A stretch of DNA of 64,000 bases from Actinomycetota bacterium (GCA_020161755.1 JAIUOS010000002.1:124001-188000); one strand, 5' to 3'. Positions 1 to 8,419 are shown, counted from the first letter of the stretch. Notes: generated from the sequence alone by a model not told the origin. Numbers and translations are program-made.

Positions 1-1
1 C

Positions 2-100
2 CTCGCCGAGCCCGCCGGCCATACCCGCGCCGACGTCGGCGACCTGGCCGACGAGGTGGCGGTGGAGGCGTTCCTGAGATCCCGGCCCGCCCGGGGATGA
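2..100 (+). CDS. C-terminal end of an unidentified protein (5' truncated)
   Basis: An open frame enters from the left edge and ends at TGA 98-100, giving about 32 residues. The tail is acidic, then ends in an Arg/Pro-rich stretch (EAFLRSRPARG). I do not recognise the family from so short a piece. It is followed by a 227-bp gap holding repeats and then pup, so it is probably a separate transcription unit. It could be a member of the scpAB-rluB-type neighbourhood often found before cmk-der, but nothing in the residues shows that. Confidence 0.4.
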   Translation, partial: LAEPAGHTRADVGDLADEVAVEAFLRSRPARG

Positions 101-124
101 CGTCCCGCGCCCCGAGCCGCCCCC

Positions 125-168
125 GTCCCACCCGCCGTCCCACCCGCTTCCACCCGCTTCCACCCGCT
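125..168. repeat. Short tandem CCACCCGCY-type repeats
   Basis: Four imperfect tandem units share the core CCACCCGC: two 12-mers beginning GTCC, then two 10-mers (TCCACCCGCT). They lie just before the 62-bp palindrome in the gap ahead of pup. No function is evident. Confidence 0.6.
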
Positions 169-169
169 A

Positions 170-231
170 ACGCCCCCGAAACTCACAGGCGCCCCCGAAA
201 TTTCGGGGGCGCCTGTGAGTTTCGGGGGCGT
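170..231. repeat. 62-bp perfect palindrome
   Basis: Positions 170-200 are the exact reverse complement of 201-231, with no spacer. Each arm holds the core CGCCCCCGAAA twice, separated by CTCACAGG, so each arm is itself partly repetitive. As RNA it would form a very stable hairpin in either direction and could stop transcription on both strands. The internal repetition and perfect symmetry also fit a dispersed REP/MITE-like genomic repeat. It sits between the end of the first gene and pup. Confidence 0.9.
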
Positions 232-327
232 CTGGGCGGGGAGCGGCGTGCCCGGCAGGCGTCGCGGGGACGGCCCCGGCAGCCGAGGTGAGTAGGCTGT
301 CGGCGCCCGAGCAGATCAGGAGGACCG

Positions 328-504
328 GTGGCCGAGCGGGTGCAGCGTGAGCGGACGCCGCAGCGCATCGACGAGGTGGCCGAGGCCACCCCCACAGCGG
401 CGCGCGCGGTCGACTACGACGCCATCCTCGACCAGATCGATTCCGTGCTCGAGGCCGACGCCGAGGAGTACGTCCGCTCGTTCGTGCAGAAGGGCGGCCA
501 GTGA
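328..504 (+). CDS. pup: Prokaryotic ubiquitin-like protein Pup
   Basis: This 58-residue protein is the actinobacterial protein tag that PafA attaches to lysines of target proteins. The C-terminal half carries the family signature: DYDAILDQIDSVLEAD, then EEYVRSFVQKGGQ, ending in Gly-Gly-Gln. The final Gln must be deamidated by Dop before ligation. The N-terminal half is short, charged and low in complexity, as usual for this disordered protein. GTG 328 is chosen because AGGAGG at 318-323 lies just upstream; GTG 340 is an in-frame alternative. Its TGA overlaps the GTG of tyrA, so the two are translationally coupled. Pup usually lies beside dop and proteasome genes; none is visible here, although the left flank is cut off. 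Confidence 0.92.
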   Translation: MAERVQRERTPQRIDEVAEATPTAARAVDYDAILDQIDSVLEADAEEYVRSFVQKGGQ

Positions 505-1580
505 CCACCCGTGACCTCTCCCCGGCGCTGGTGATCGGCACCGGCCTGGTCGGAGCCTCCGTCGCCCATGCGCTCACCCGCGCCGGGCTCACGGTCCACC
601 TCCAGGACAAGGTGTCCAGCCACGCGCACGTGGCCGCGTCCCGCGGTGCGGGCACCACCCAGGCCCCCGACCCGGCCGCGGTGCGGCTGGTGGTCGTCGC
701 GGTGCCGCCCGGGGCGCTGCCCAAGGTGATCGCGAAGGCCCTGGCCACCTACCCGAACGCGACCGTCACCGACGTCGGCTCGGTGAAGGGCACCGTGCTG
801 GCCGCGCTGCGCCGCACGGGCGCAGATCTGTCCCGCTACGTCGGCTCGCACCCGATGGCCGGCTCGCAGCACGCCGGCCCGCTCACCGCCAACGCCGACC
901 TGTTCGTCGACCGCACCTGGGTGATCACGCCGCACGACACGTCCGCCGCGCACGCCGTGCTGGACGTCCAGGAGGTCGCCGCGCTGTGCGGCGCCCGCCG
1001 GATCACGATGGGCGCCGCCCACCACGACGAGGCCGTCGCCCAGGTGTCGCACCTGCCGCACCTGGTCTCGGTGCTGGTCGCCGGCACGCTCACCCGCGTC
1101 CCCGCCGAGCACCTCCGGCTCGCCGGCCAGGGGCTGCGCGACGTCACCCGGATCGCCGGCTCCGACCCGGGGCTGTGGCAGCAGATCATCGGGGCGAACG
1201 CGAGCGCCGTCCGGACCGAACTGGTGGCCATCCAGGCCGACCTGGCCGGCATGATCGACCGGCTCGACGCCGGCGAGATCGAGGCCGTGCTTGAGCGCGG
1301 CCTGGAGGGCACCCGCGCGCTGCCCGGCAAGCACGGCCTGGAGGCGACCAGCTACGCGCACGTGGTCGTCGAGATCCCGGACGCCCCGGGCGCCCTGGCG
1401 CGGCTGTTCCGCGACATCGAGGCCGCCGGGGTCAACATCGAGGACCTGTCCATCGACCACGAGGTCGACCGGGAGGTCGGCTGGCTGTCGGTGCAGGTCG
1501 CACCGGCGAAGGCCGACGACCTCGCCGGCGCCATGACCACCGCGGGCTGGACGGTCCGCGACCGCGAACCCCAGCCCTGA
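501..1580 (+). CDS. tyrA: Prephenate dehydrogenase with ACT domain
   Basis: This 359-residue enzyme oxidatively decarboxylates prephenate to 4-hydroxyphenylpyruvate in tyrosine biosynthesis, using NAD(P). A Rossmann nucleotide-binding motif (GTGLVGASVA) lies at residues 13-22. The conserved VGSHPMAGS segment near residue 113 is typical of the prephenate-binding region. A C-terminal ACT domain (about residues 285-355, EIPDAPGALARLF) fits feedback control by an aromatic amino acid. The GTG start overlaps the pup stop. The gene is followed 13 bp later by cmk, which has its own AGGAGG, so pup-tyrA-cmk look like one operon. Length and domain order are normal for Actinobacteria. Confidence 0.93.
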   Translation: MTTRDLSPALVIGTGLVGASVAHALTRAGLTVHLQDKVSSHAHVAASRGAGTTQAPDPAAVRLVVVAVPPGALPKVIAKALATYPNATVTDVGSVKGTVLAALRRTGADLSRYVGSHPMAGSQHAGPLTANADLFVDRTWVITPHDTSAAHAVLDVQEVAALCGARRITMGAAHHDEAVAQVSHLPHLVSVLVAGTLTRVPAEHLRLAGQGLRDVTRIAGSDPGLWQQIIGANASAVRTELVAIQADLAGMIDRLDAGEIEAVLERGLEGTRALPGKHGLEATSYAHVVVEIPDAPGALARLFRDIEAAGVNIEDLSIDHEVDREVGWLSVQVAPAKADDLAGAMTTAGWTVRDREPQP

Positions 1581-1593
1581 CCAGGAGGAACCC

Positions 1594-2265
1594 ATGTCAA
1601 CCGATCGTCTGGTGATCGCCATCGACGGCCCGAGCGGCTCCGGGAAGTCGACCACGTCCCGGGGCGTGGCGAAGGCGCTCGGCCTGGCCTACCTGGACAC
1701 GGGCGCGATGTACCGCGCGGTGGCCTGCGCGTTCCTGGACGCGGGCGTCGACCCGTCCGACACCGCCGGCGTGATCGCGACCACCCTCGGCGCCGACCTG
1801 GAGATCAGCACCGACCCCGACGACCAGTGGGTGCGGGTGAACGGCCGCGACGTGACCACGGCGATCCGCGAGCCCGAGGTGAGCGCCAAGGTGAGCGCGG
1901 TCTCCACGGTGCCCGAGTGCCGCGAGAACCTGGTGGCCCGCCAGCGGGCGCTGATCGAGGCCGCCCCCGCCGGGATCGTGGCCGAGGGCCGCGACATCAC
2001 CACCGTGGTGGCGCCGGACGCGGACGTCCGCCTCTTGCTGACCGCCGACCCCGAGATCCGGATGGCGCGCCGCCAGGCCGAGCTCGGTGACAAGGTGGAC
2101 GCCGCCCAGCTGGCCGACCAGGTGCTGCGGCGGGACTCCGACGACTCGAAGCTGGTGAACTTCACCACCGCGGCCGACGGTGTCACCCACCTCGACTGCA
2201 CCTACCTCACGCTGGACGAGACCATCGACGCCGTGTTGCAGCTGGTGGACGCGGCGCGCCGCTGA
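1594..2265 (+). CDS. cmk: Cytidylate (CMP/dCMP) kinase
   Basis: This 223-residue cytoplasmic kinase phosphorylates CMP and dCMP with ATP. The P-loop GPSGSGKST is at residues 11-19, followed by YLDTGAMYRA, the conserved substrate-binding segment. EGRDITTVV near residue 130 and the LADQVLRRDSDDS stretch near residue 178 are also family hallmarks. An AGGAGG lies 5 bp before the ATG. Its last 59 bp overlap the convergent glycosyltransferase gene on the other strand. The tyrA-cmk-(gap)-der order is common in Actinobacteria. Confidence 0.95.
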   Translation: MSTDRLVIAIDGPSGSGKSTTSRGVAKALGLAYLDTGAMYRAVACAFLDAGVDPSDTAGVIATTLGADLEISTDPDDQWVRVNGRDVTTAIREPEVSAKVSAVSTVPECRENLVARQRALIEAAPAGIVAEGRDITTVVAPDADVRLLLTADPEIRMARRQAELGDKVDAAQLADQVLRRDSDDSKLVNFTTAADGVTHLDCTYLTLDETIDAVLQLVDAARR

Positions 2266-3478
2266 GCCACGCCGGCAGCGTCCGCGTGTCGATCGCCCGT
2301 CGCAGGGCGATCCAGGTGAGCGCCATGATCCCGAACGGCGTGACCAGGACGTGGGTCGCGGCGGCGAGCGCCGTCCCGACCGCCGGGATCAGCCAGGCGG
2401 CCACGAGCACGGTCCGGTCGCCGCGGCGCCAGCCGTCCCGCAACCCGACGAGCGCGAGCCAGGCGATCGGGAAGGACAACCAGACCAGGTCGTAGTCGAA
2501 GGCGTAGGGGTTGGCGACGAACGTCCCGGCCATCAGCACGGCGCCGCGGAGTGCGAGCGAGGACGACCTGCGCCACACCAGCCAGACGGCGATGCCCGCG
2601 GCGACCGCGACCACGGCGTGCCCGGCGTAGGCCCAGGCCACCGGCGTCCCGACGAGGCGGAGCGCGGCGAACATGGACGGCATCTTCGACCAGGGCAGCA
2701 GGCCGTCCTCGGTGGCCACCCGCGCCAGTTGGAGGCTGTCGAGCCAGGCCGGCAGCACGCCCGCGCCGAACACGGCGACGCTGATCCCGAGGAGTGCCGC
2801 CGCCGTGACCGCGGCGCTGGCGATCGTGCGCCAGGCGCGGGACGCCAGCAGTGCCACCGCGAACAGCATGGCCAGGTGCGGCTTGATCACCAGCAGTCCC
2901 AGCACGACGCCTGAGAGCACCGGTCGCCTCCGGTGCAGCAGGATCGAGCCGCCGGCGAGCGCCGCGGTGAGCATCCCGTTCTGGCCCTGGAGCGCGCAGA
3001 TCCACAGGCCGGGGAAGGCCGCGATGAGCCAACCGGCGCCGGGCCGTCCGATGGCGCGGCGCAGGACCAGCACCCAGGCGGTGGCGGTGGAGCCGAGGAA
3101 GACGCCGAGGGCCGCGAGGTGGGGCAGGAGCGCGAGCGGCGTGACCAGCAGCAGGAACGGCGGGGGATAGAACCACGCGAAGCCCTCACCGGTGTAGGCG
3201 GGGAAGACCTGCCGCTGCATGGCCACCAGCGACCCGAAGTCCCACGCGGCCGCGGCGTGGCCGGTGAGCGCCAGCTTGGCCGCGGCGTAGAAGGTGACGA
3301 AGTCGGCGCCCACGATCTGGCCGCGGAAGTCGAGCCCGTCGTGCAGCGACAGGGCGTAGCCGACGATGGCCAGCGCGTAGATGGCGAGGAAGATCCGGGG
3401 GTAGACGCGCAAGCGATCGGCGTCGAGCCAATGTCGCTTCGCGCCGTCCTCGGTCACACCCGTCCCACCCGTCACCAT
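2207..3478 (-). CDS. GT87-family membrane glycosyltransferase (DUF2029)
   Basis: A protein of about 423 residues with roughly ten hydrophobic segments. Near the N-terminus is GADFVTFYAAAKLALTG, which matches the conserved acidic loop of GT87/DUF2029 polyprenol-phosphate-sugar mannosyl- or arabinofuranosyltransferases. Such enzymes transfer a sugar from a lipid carrier on the outer face of the membrane to cell-wall glycans. The open frame extends upstream into der, but ATG 3478, or a GTG a few codons later, is more sensible because it clears the divergent der promoter region. The 3' end overlaps cmk tail to tail. The acceptor cannot be told from sequence. Confidence 0.8.
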   Translation of the reverse strand: MVTGGTGVTEDGAKRHWLDADRLRVYPRIFLAIYALAIVGYALSLHDGLDFRGQIVGADFVTFYAAAKLALTGHAAAAWDFGSLVAMQRQVFPAYTGEGFAWFYPPPFLLLVTPLALLPHLAALGVFLGSTATAWVLVLRRAIGRPGAGWLIAAFPGLWICALQGQNGMLTAALAGGSILLHRRRPVLSGVVLGLLVIKPHLAMLFAVALLASRAWRTIASAAVTAAALLGISVAVFGAGVLPAWLDSLQLARVATEDGLLPWSKMPSMFAALRLVGTPVAWAYAGHAVVAVAAGIAVWLVWRRSSSLALRGAVLMAGTFVANPYAFDYDLVWLSFPIAWLALVGLRDGWRRGDRTVLVAAWLIPAVGTALAAATHVLVTPFGIMALTWIALRRAIDTRTLPAWLSGAPRPPAATRRRWSRPA

Positions 3479-3575
3479 CAGGAGGAAGTCTGGCACCTCC
3501 CGGCGCGAGTCGGTGCGCACGCCGCGTGCGGTAGCCTGATCCGTCGCACGTTTGATCTTTTCGAGGGGACCCCGC

Positions 3576-4919
3576 ATGACCGAGACCACCTGGACCGAGC
3601 CGGTCCTGCCCGTCGTGGCTGTCGTGGGGCGTCCGAACGTGGGCAAGTCGATGCTGGTCAACCGCATCATCGGACGCCGCGAGGCGGTCGTGCAGGACCT
3701 GCCCGGCGTCACCCGGGACCGGGTGAGCTACGACGCCGAGTGGAACGGGCGCGAGTTCGTGATCGTCGACACCGGCGGCTGGGCCCCGGACGCGAAGGGC
3801 ATGGCCGCGCAGATCGCCGAGCAGGCCGAACTGGCGATCGCCGCGGCCGACGTGGTGCTGTTCGTGGTGGACGCCACCGTCGGCACCCAGGACGTGGACG
3901 AGTCGGTGGTGGAGGTGCTGCGGCGCAGCCGCAAGCCGGTGGTGCTGGCGGCCAACAAGGTCGACGACCAGCGGCAGGAGGCAGACGCCGCCACGATGTG
4001 GAACCTCGGGCTGGGGGAGCCGCACCCGGTCTCGGCGATGCACGGACGCGGCACCGGCGACCTGCTGGACGCGCTGCTGGCCGTGCTGCCGGACGCGCCC
4101 GAATACGCGGAGCCGGAGATCGGCGGCCCGCGGCGGGTGGCGATCGTGGGGCGTCCGAACGTCGGCAAGTCGTCGCTGCTGAACCAGGTGGCGAACTCCC
4201 GCCGCGCGGTCGTGGACAACGTGGCCGGCACCACCGTCGACCCGGTCGACGAGCTGGTCGAGGTGGGCGGCGTGGTCTACCGGTTCATCGACACCGCGGG
4301 GCTGCGGCGCCGAGTGAAGGAGGCGTCCGGGCACGAGTACTACGCGTCGCTGCGCACCCAGGGGGCGATCGAGCGGGCCGAGGTGTGCGTGGTGGTGCTG
4401 GACGCGTCCGAGCCGATCAGCGACCAGGACCTGCGGATCCTCACCATGGTGGAAGAGGCCGGCAAGGCGCTGGTGATCGCGTACAACAAGTGGGACCTCA
4501 CCGACGAGGAGCGGCGCCGCTACCTGGCCCGCGAGGTGGAGCAGGACATCCGCGCGTTCTCGTGGGCACCGAGCGTGAACATCTCGGCGCTGACCGGGCG
4601 CAACGTCGACAAGCTGTCGAAGGCGATCGAGGAGGCTCTGGAGGGCTGGGAGACCCGGGTGTCCACGGGCAAGCTCAACGCGTTCCTCGGACGGCTCGCC
4701 GCAGCGCACCCACACCCGGTGCGGGGAGGCAAGCAGCCCCGGATCCTGTTCGGGACGCAGGCGCACGCCTGCCCGCCCACGTTCGCCCTGTTCACGTCCG
4801 GGAACTTCGACGCGCCGTACGTGCGGTTCGTCGAGCGGCGGCTGCGCGAGGACTTCGGCTTCCGGGGCTCACCGGTGCACGTCGAGATCCGTCCTCGGGA
4901 GAAGCGCAAGGACCGCTGA
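3576..4919 (+). CDS. der: Ribosome-assembly GTPase Der (EngA)
   Basis: This 447-residue protein has two tandem GTPase domains and a C-terminal KH-like domain, the defining architecture of Der, which acts in 50S subunit assembly. Each G domain has GRPNVGKS as its P-loop (near residues 18 and 196), a DTGG or DTAG G3 motif, and an NKVD or NKWD G4 motif. The C-terminal segment ends [15 protein letters not shown] 3576 is chosen over an upstream ATG because GAGGGGA lies 7 bp before it. It is divergent from the GT87 gene. Its stop lies inside a short hairpin shared with the next, convergent gene. Confidence 0.95.
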   Translation: MTETTWTEPVLPVVAVVGRPNVGKSMLVNRIIGRREAVVQDLPGVTRDRVSYDAEWNGREFVIVDTGGWAPDAKGMAAQIAEQAELAIAAADVVLFVVDATVGTQDVDESVVEVLRRSRKPVVLAANKVDDQRQEADAATMWNLGLGEPHPVSAMHGRGTGDLLDALLAVLPDAPEYAEPEIGGPRRVAIVGRPNVGKSSLLNQVANSRRAVVDNVAGTTVDPVDELVEVGGVVYRFIDTAGLRRRVKEASGHEYYASLRTQGAIERAEVCVVVLDASEPISDQDLRILTMVEEAGKALVIAYNKWDLTDEERRRYLAREVEQDIRAFSWAPSVNISALTGRNVDKLSKAIEEALEGWETRVSTGKLNAFLGRLAAAHPHPVRGGKQPRILFGTQAHACPPTFALFTSGNFDAPYVRFVERRLREDFGFRGSPVHVEIRPREKRKDR

Positions 4920-4933
4920 GCCCGACGGCTCAG
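4916..4933. terminator. Bidirectional terminator-like hairpin between convergent genes
   Basis: CTGAGCC (4916-4922) and GGCTCAG (4927-4933) form a perfect 7-bp stem with a CGAC loop. The hairpin contains the der stop codon on the plus strand and the stop codon of the convergent membrane-protein gene on the minus strand. No clear T-tract follows on either side, so termination is an inference from placement. Confidence 0.45.
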
Positions 4934-5970
4934 GCGGGCGGCGGCGCCTGGGGTGGTTGCGGGGGCTGAGGTTGCTGCCAGCCGGTCTGTGGGGGTTGCG
5001 GCTGCCACCCCTGCGGAGGCTGGGGCGTCCCGGGCTGGTAGTACGCGCCGTAGCCGTAGGGAGCCGGCGGTGGCATCTCCGAGCGACGCACCTGGTCGAC
5101 GAACATGTAGGTGATGTAGGAGTGCAGGAACGGCTGCGCGAACACCTGGACGGCGAGCTGGAGCACGATCATCAGGATGTAGAGCGGGATCAGGCCCGCC
5201 AGCATGGCGGCGACCTGGGCCGGGCTCGACGATGTGCTGTCCTGGACGGTGGTGAGCACCGGGAGCATGCCGACCTGGGCGATGAGGCTCACCGCGTAGG
5301 AGACGGCCGAGACGGCGAGCGCGGCGATGATGTAGTAGCCGAACGTGCGCCAGAAGGCGCCCTTGGTGAGGTTCCAGGAGCGCTTCATGCCGTCGATACC
5401 GCCGAGCTGCTCGATGGCGGTGGCCGGCACGAGGTAGAGCAGCTTGACCTGGATGAAGAAGGCCAGCGGCACCAGCGCCAGGATGAGGAGGATCAGCAGC
5501 CCTGCGACGCCGGCGGCCGCACCGCCCCCGCGTCCGTCGAGCGCGCCGACCATCGCGAAGGCGATGCCGAAGACGAGCGCGTAGATGACGACGATGGCGC
5601 CGACGAAGATGCCGATGACCGGGGCCATCCGCGGCAGGAAGCCGCGGGTGCGGGCCAGGAGGCCGCGGAAGTCGGGACGCAGGCCCTGGGCGATCTCGTA
5701 GGCGCCGAGCGAGAGCATCGCCTGGCTCTTGAGCTGGGCGAGGAGGGTGGCGAACACGCCGACGGTGATGATGGCGAAGGCGACGATCAGGCCGGCGGGG
5801 AACGTCCGGCTGCTGGAGGTGGCCGCGATGGCGGAGACGACCGCGAGGACCCAGCCGCCGCCGATCACGACCAGGGCGATGGCTGCCGGGAACAGGGCGA
5901 TCAGGGCGAACAGTCCGAAACGGCGTTTGAGGGCCTCGATGGCACCGGAGAAGAAGGCCGAGATGTCCAT
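4930..5970 (-). CDS. Multi-pass membrane protein with Pro/Gln-rich tail
   Basis: About 346 residues with six or so hydrophobic helices, resembling the loosely defined YciC/DUF975/DUF7544 group of integral membrane proteins, whose biochemical role is unknown. A cytoplasmic-looking motif, GGIDGMKRSWNLTKGAFWRTFGY, is split over a helix boundary and is typical of this group. The last 50 residues are PPAPYGY- and QPPQ-rich and low in complexity. ATG 5970 (MDISAFF) is preferred to an ATG 12 codons earlier because homologous N-termini usually begin close to the first helix; neither has a clear ribosome site. It is transcribed in the same direction as the secreted protein at 6043-7059, 72 bp away. 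Confidence 0.6.
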   Translation of the reverse strand: MDISAFFSGAIEALKRRFGLFALIALFPAAIALVVIGGGWVLAVVSAIAATSSSRTFPAGLIVAFAIITVGVFATLLAQLKSQAMLSLGAYEIAQGLRPDFRGLLARTRGFLPRMAPVIGIFVGAIVVIYALVFGIAFAMVGALDGRGGGAAAGVAGLLILLILALVPLAFFIQVKLLYLVPATAIEQLGGIDGMKRSWNLTKGAFWRTFGYYIIAALAVSAVSYAVSLIAQVGMLPVLTTVQDSTSSSPAQVAAMLAGLIPLYILMIVLQLAVQVFAQPFLHSYITYMFVDQVRRSEMPPPAPYGYGAYYQPGTPQPPQGWQPQPPQTGWQQPQPPQPPQAPPPA

Positions 5971-6042
5971 GGGGCTGGGTCGCAGCAGGGGTGTCGGAGC
6001 GAGCATGGTTCGAGACTAGCGGGCCGTTCCGACAGGGGTTGG

Positions 6043-7059
6043 TCAGTCGCGGCGATAGACCCGGACCGCGCCCGTGTCGATGAACATCAGGGTGGGGTGG
6101 GTGTCGCCGTAGCGCATGCCGAGGTGCTGGCCGTCGCCGGGGTCGGCGTCGCTGTACCAGACGCGGGAGCGTCCGACGGCCGAGACGGTGCCGGTGGTGT
6201 CGACGCTGAAGACGCCGACGACGTCATAGGCCTCGTCGGGGGTGACCTCGACGACGCCGGTGACGTAGAGCCAGAGCGTGCCGGTGGCGCCCATGACGGC
6301 TTCGACGGTGGGGTGGACGGTGGCGCTCGGGTGGTCGGGGTCGACGAGGTTGAGCCGGAGGTTGACGCCGGGACGGGTGACGGTGAGGCGACCGGAGCCG
6401 ACGGCCACGTCGAACAGGTAGCCGCCCTGACCCTTGAAGAGGGTGACGGCGGTGATGGTGCCGGTCTTGGGGTTGACGCGCACCTTGTCGCCGGACTCGG
6501 TGAAGCCGTAGAGGCTGGCGCCGCTGGTGACCATGACGGCGACGTACTCGGCGAGGGCGACGCGGCTGAGCTTGTGGGCGGGCGAGAGCTTGAGGAGGCC
6601 GGGGGAGTCGATGGTGGTGCTGGAGAGGACGACGGTGCCGTCGGCCAGCGCGATCGGCCGGGCCCACTGGAAGTAGGTGCCCTGGTCGAGGTACTTGGCG
6701 GGGAGCTTGACCTGGCCGAGGTAGGTGCCGGTGTCGGTGTAGTGGGCGAGGCGCCGCTTCGCGGCGTCCGCGTACCACCAGGTCGTGTCGGGCACCTGAA
6801 CGCCGTACTCGGGGCCGATCATCAGGTTCTCACCACCGGGTGCGGTGCCGAGCTTGGCGGTGGCGGTGCCGTAGGTGACCTTCTGGATGCGGGTCCACTT
6901 GCTGCTGAGCGCGCTCGGTTTGCGGAGCTGGAGGGTCTTGGTGACGAGCGGGACGGACTGCGGGACGCGGGCCGGCGCGGCCATCGCCGGGACGGGGGAC
7001 AGGCCCCCGGCGCACGCCAGGACGACCAGGGGAACGAGACCGCGGCTGATCAGCTTCAT
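6043..7059 (-). CDS. Secreted protein of unknown function
   Basis: A 338-residue protein with a Sec signal peptide: MKLISRG, a hydrophobic core (LVPLVVLACAGG), then VPAMAAPA, a good signal peptidase I site near residue 28. The mature part is rich in Gly, Thr and Val with repeated short strands, and could be an all-beta, propeller-like fold. No catalytic motif is recognisable. The ATG has AAGGG 6 bp upstream; a TTG two codons earlier is less likely. It is the last chromosomal protein gene before the tRNA that marks the edge of the mobile element. Confidence 0.6.
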   Translation of the reverse strand: MKLISRGLVPLVVLACAGGLSPVPAMAAPARVPQSVPLVTKTLQLRKPSALSSKWTRIQKVTYGTATAKLGTAPGGENLMIGPEYGVQVPDTTWWYADAAKRRLAHYTDTGTYLGQVKLPAKYLDQGTYFQWARPIALADGTVVLSSTTIDSPGLLKLSPAHKLSRVALAEYVAVMVTSGASLYGFTESGDKVRVNPKTGTITAVTLFKGQGGYLFDVAVGSGRLTVTRPGVNLRLNLVDPDHPSATVHPTVEAVMGATGTLWLYVTGVVEVTPDEAYDVVGVFSVDTTGTVSAVGRSRVWYSDADPGDGQHLGMRYGDTHPTLMFIDTGAVRVYRRD

Positions 7060-7185
7060 CGCCAACCCTTTCGACCGTTCCAGCGTAAGCCCGCTGTCGA
7101 CGGGTGCCGCGGGCCGTGGCGCGAGCAGGTCCGGATCCGTAGTACAGTGACCAGCCGGGCCGGGGACGGCTCGACAACTGAAGAA

Positions 7186-7259
<74 letters not shown>

Positions 7260-7342
7260 CGTGTGTATACCCTTGTGAGGGGCACGATTCAGGTGATGAA
7301 TTCCCTTCCGTGGGCCTATCGTGGGCCTAGTAGATGGCCCAC
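7260..7342. other. Probable left attachment region (attL) beside tRNA-Pro
   Basis: The stretch just after the tRNA has no gene. It holds two copies of GTGGGCCTA (7310-7318 and 7321-7329). The second is followed by the inverted copy GGCCCAC at 7336-7342, which could form a small stem. Direct and inverted short repeats next to a tRNA 3' end are what recombination directionality factors and integrases bind in many ICEs. A second copy of the tRNA 3' end was not found in the window, so the core cannot be defined. Confidence 0.35.
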
Positions 7343-7444
7343 GCGTTCAGTCAGCCCAGTTTTCTTGCACGATCTCAGCCCAAGACCGTGGGCCCGATCC
7401 GGCCTCCTGATGTAGTCACAAGACACCAGGATTGTCGTGGCCTT

Positions 7445-7480
7445 CGTGGCCGACATCAGCCTCTGGCTGCCTTCTTCATG
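7445..7480 (+). promoter_or_regulatory. ICE backbone two-block element, copy A
   Basis: Block 1 CGTGGCCGAC (7445-7454) and block 2 GCTGCCTTCTTCATG (7466-7480) form the fullest copy of an element repeated before ICE operons. The end of block 2 lies 27 nt before the ATG of the excisionase-like gene at 7508. GAGGAGG between them is that gene's ribosome site, and CCTTCTT could pair with it. Confidence 0.7.
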
Positions 7481-7507
7481 TGCACCAACGCATGTGAGGA
7501 GGACCCG

Positions 7508-7735
7508 ATGTCCAGCATCGCAGCCACCCGTTCCAGGGAGCTCCTGACGCTTGATGCCGCAGCGGAACTATTGGGGGTGAGCACCTCGACCGTCCGCCGC
7601 CGCATCACCGATGGTCAGCTTCGCGCCTTCCGCACCGGCAAGCGGCTGATTCGCATCCGGCTCCAGGACCTGGACGACCTGTTGCGCGAGATCCCGTCCG
7701 CAGGCCGGCGTCCGCGTTCCGTTCGGGGCCTCTGA
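7508..7735 (+). CDS. Excisionase-family helix-turn-helix protein
   Basis: This 75-residue protein is of the MerR-like/Xis HTH type. LLTLDAAAELLGVSTSTVRRR is a winged HTH with the usual DAAxLLGVSxxTVRR pattern, followed by the wing (GQLRAFRTGKRLIRI) and LQDLDDLL. In integrative elements such proteins act as recombination directionality factors or regulators of excision. ATG 7508 is selected because of GAGGAGG at 7496-7502; longer upstream reading would run through the copy A regulatory element. It is the first gene of the element, 248 bp from the tRNA, and is 2 bp from the next gene. No integrase accompanies it, which is unusual. Confidence 0.8.
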   Translation: MSSIAATRSRELLTLDAAAELLGVSTSTVRRRITDGQLRAFRTGKRLIRIRLQDLDDLLREIPSAGRRPRSVRGL

Positions 7736-7737
7736 CC

Positions 7738-8139
7738 ATGAGTCGAGATCAGCAGGTCGACGCCCGCTGGCCCGTCGTCGTCGATGCCGAGGCGGCGTAC
7801 GAGGCGATCCGCGCGATCAACCACCGGACGATCTGGCTGTCCGACGGGCTGCCGGCCTCGGCCGTCTACTGGGTGCTGGCCGAACTGAAGTCCGCCCTCG
7901 GGTATGGAGCCCAACAGGCACTCGAGCAGCTCGGCCGCGGGCTCGCCCAGTCCCTGGACCATTACGAGGTCTACGAGGACGATGGGCGCGACCCGGTGGC
8001 GTCGGTCGAGGCCGCGGGTGCGGCGCTGACGGCTGCCGCCGACCTCGCTGGGCAAATTGGAGTACTCCTTGATGCCGCCCAGCTCGCGATCGCTCACCAG
8101 GGGTATCGGTCCTTGTCCGAGCGGGTTGGTGAGTCGTGA
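7738..8139 (+). CDS. Conserved-looking ICE accessory protein, function unknown
   Basis: A 133-residue, Ala/Leu-rich and largely helical protein with no signal peptide or membrane helix. I do not recognise a domain. It starts 2 bp after the excisionase-like gene and is presumably co-transcribed. The acidic, helical make-up (YEVYEDDGRDP, then a long helical tail) would suit a regulatory or replication accessory protein, but that is only a guess. Confidence 0.6.
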   Translation: MSRDQQVDARWPVVVDAEAAYEAIRAINHRTIWLSDGLPASAVYWVLAELKSALGYGAQQALEQLGRGLAQSLDHYEVYEDDGRDPVASVEAAGAALTAAADLAGQIGVLLDAAQLAIAHQGYRSLSERVGES

Positions 8140-8305
8140 GGCCTCCGTGGGAAGGCGATGTCGAGCTGGCGTCGCACCTCGGGGACCCTTCCCGGATCGC
8201 GGAATCCGGTCTAGCGTGGCAACACCTGCCCCCAGGTTCTGCCCGTTGCACAGCCTCCTCGTCGGAGAGATGTGAGGGCATTTCTGGTTTTCCGGGCAGC
8301 CACAA

Positions 8306-8339
8306 CTCAACACCGCACCACGGGCGTGGAACGGTTGAG
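8306..8339 (+). other. Stem-loop in the gap before the pilus operon
   Basis: CTCAAC (8306-8311) pairs with GTTGAG (8334-8339), and inside it CCACG and CGTGG form a second stem. There is no T-tract. It lies in the 218-bp gene-free gap 8140-8357, just before copy B of the repeated element, and may be a 3' end structure for the upstream mRNA or an operator. The rest of the gap shows nothing recognisable. Confidence 0.35.
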
Positions 8340-8357
8340 AGGGCCTCTTTCGTCGCC

Positions 8358-8393
8358 CGTGGCCATCGACAGCACCTTGCTGCTTTCTGTATG
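8358..8393 (+). promoter_or_regulatory. ICE backbone two-block element, copy B
   Basis: Block 1 is CGTGGCC at 8358-8364 (its GAC is displaced by 3 nt) and block 2 is GCTGCTTTCTGTATG at 8379-8393, with the same overall length as copy A. The end lies 26 nt before the lipoprotein ATG at 8420, which opens the Tad pilus operon. Confidence 0.6.
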
Positions 8394-8419
8394 AGCGAAG
8401 CCACGCGAAGGAGGACCAG

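Noticed and set aside
7349-7358. Second att copy (GTCAGCCC) shortly after the tRNA
   Set aside because: Only 8-9 bases match the tRNA 3' end, too short to be an attachment core.
8306-8339. Intrinsic terminator
   Set aside because: The nested stem is clear, but no T-tract follows; kept only as a stem-loop.
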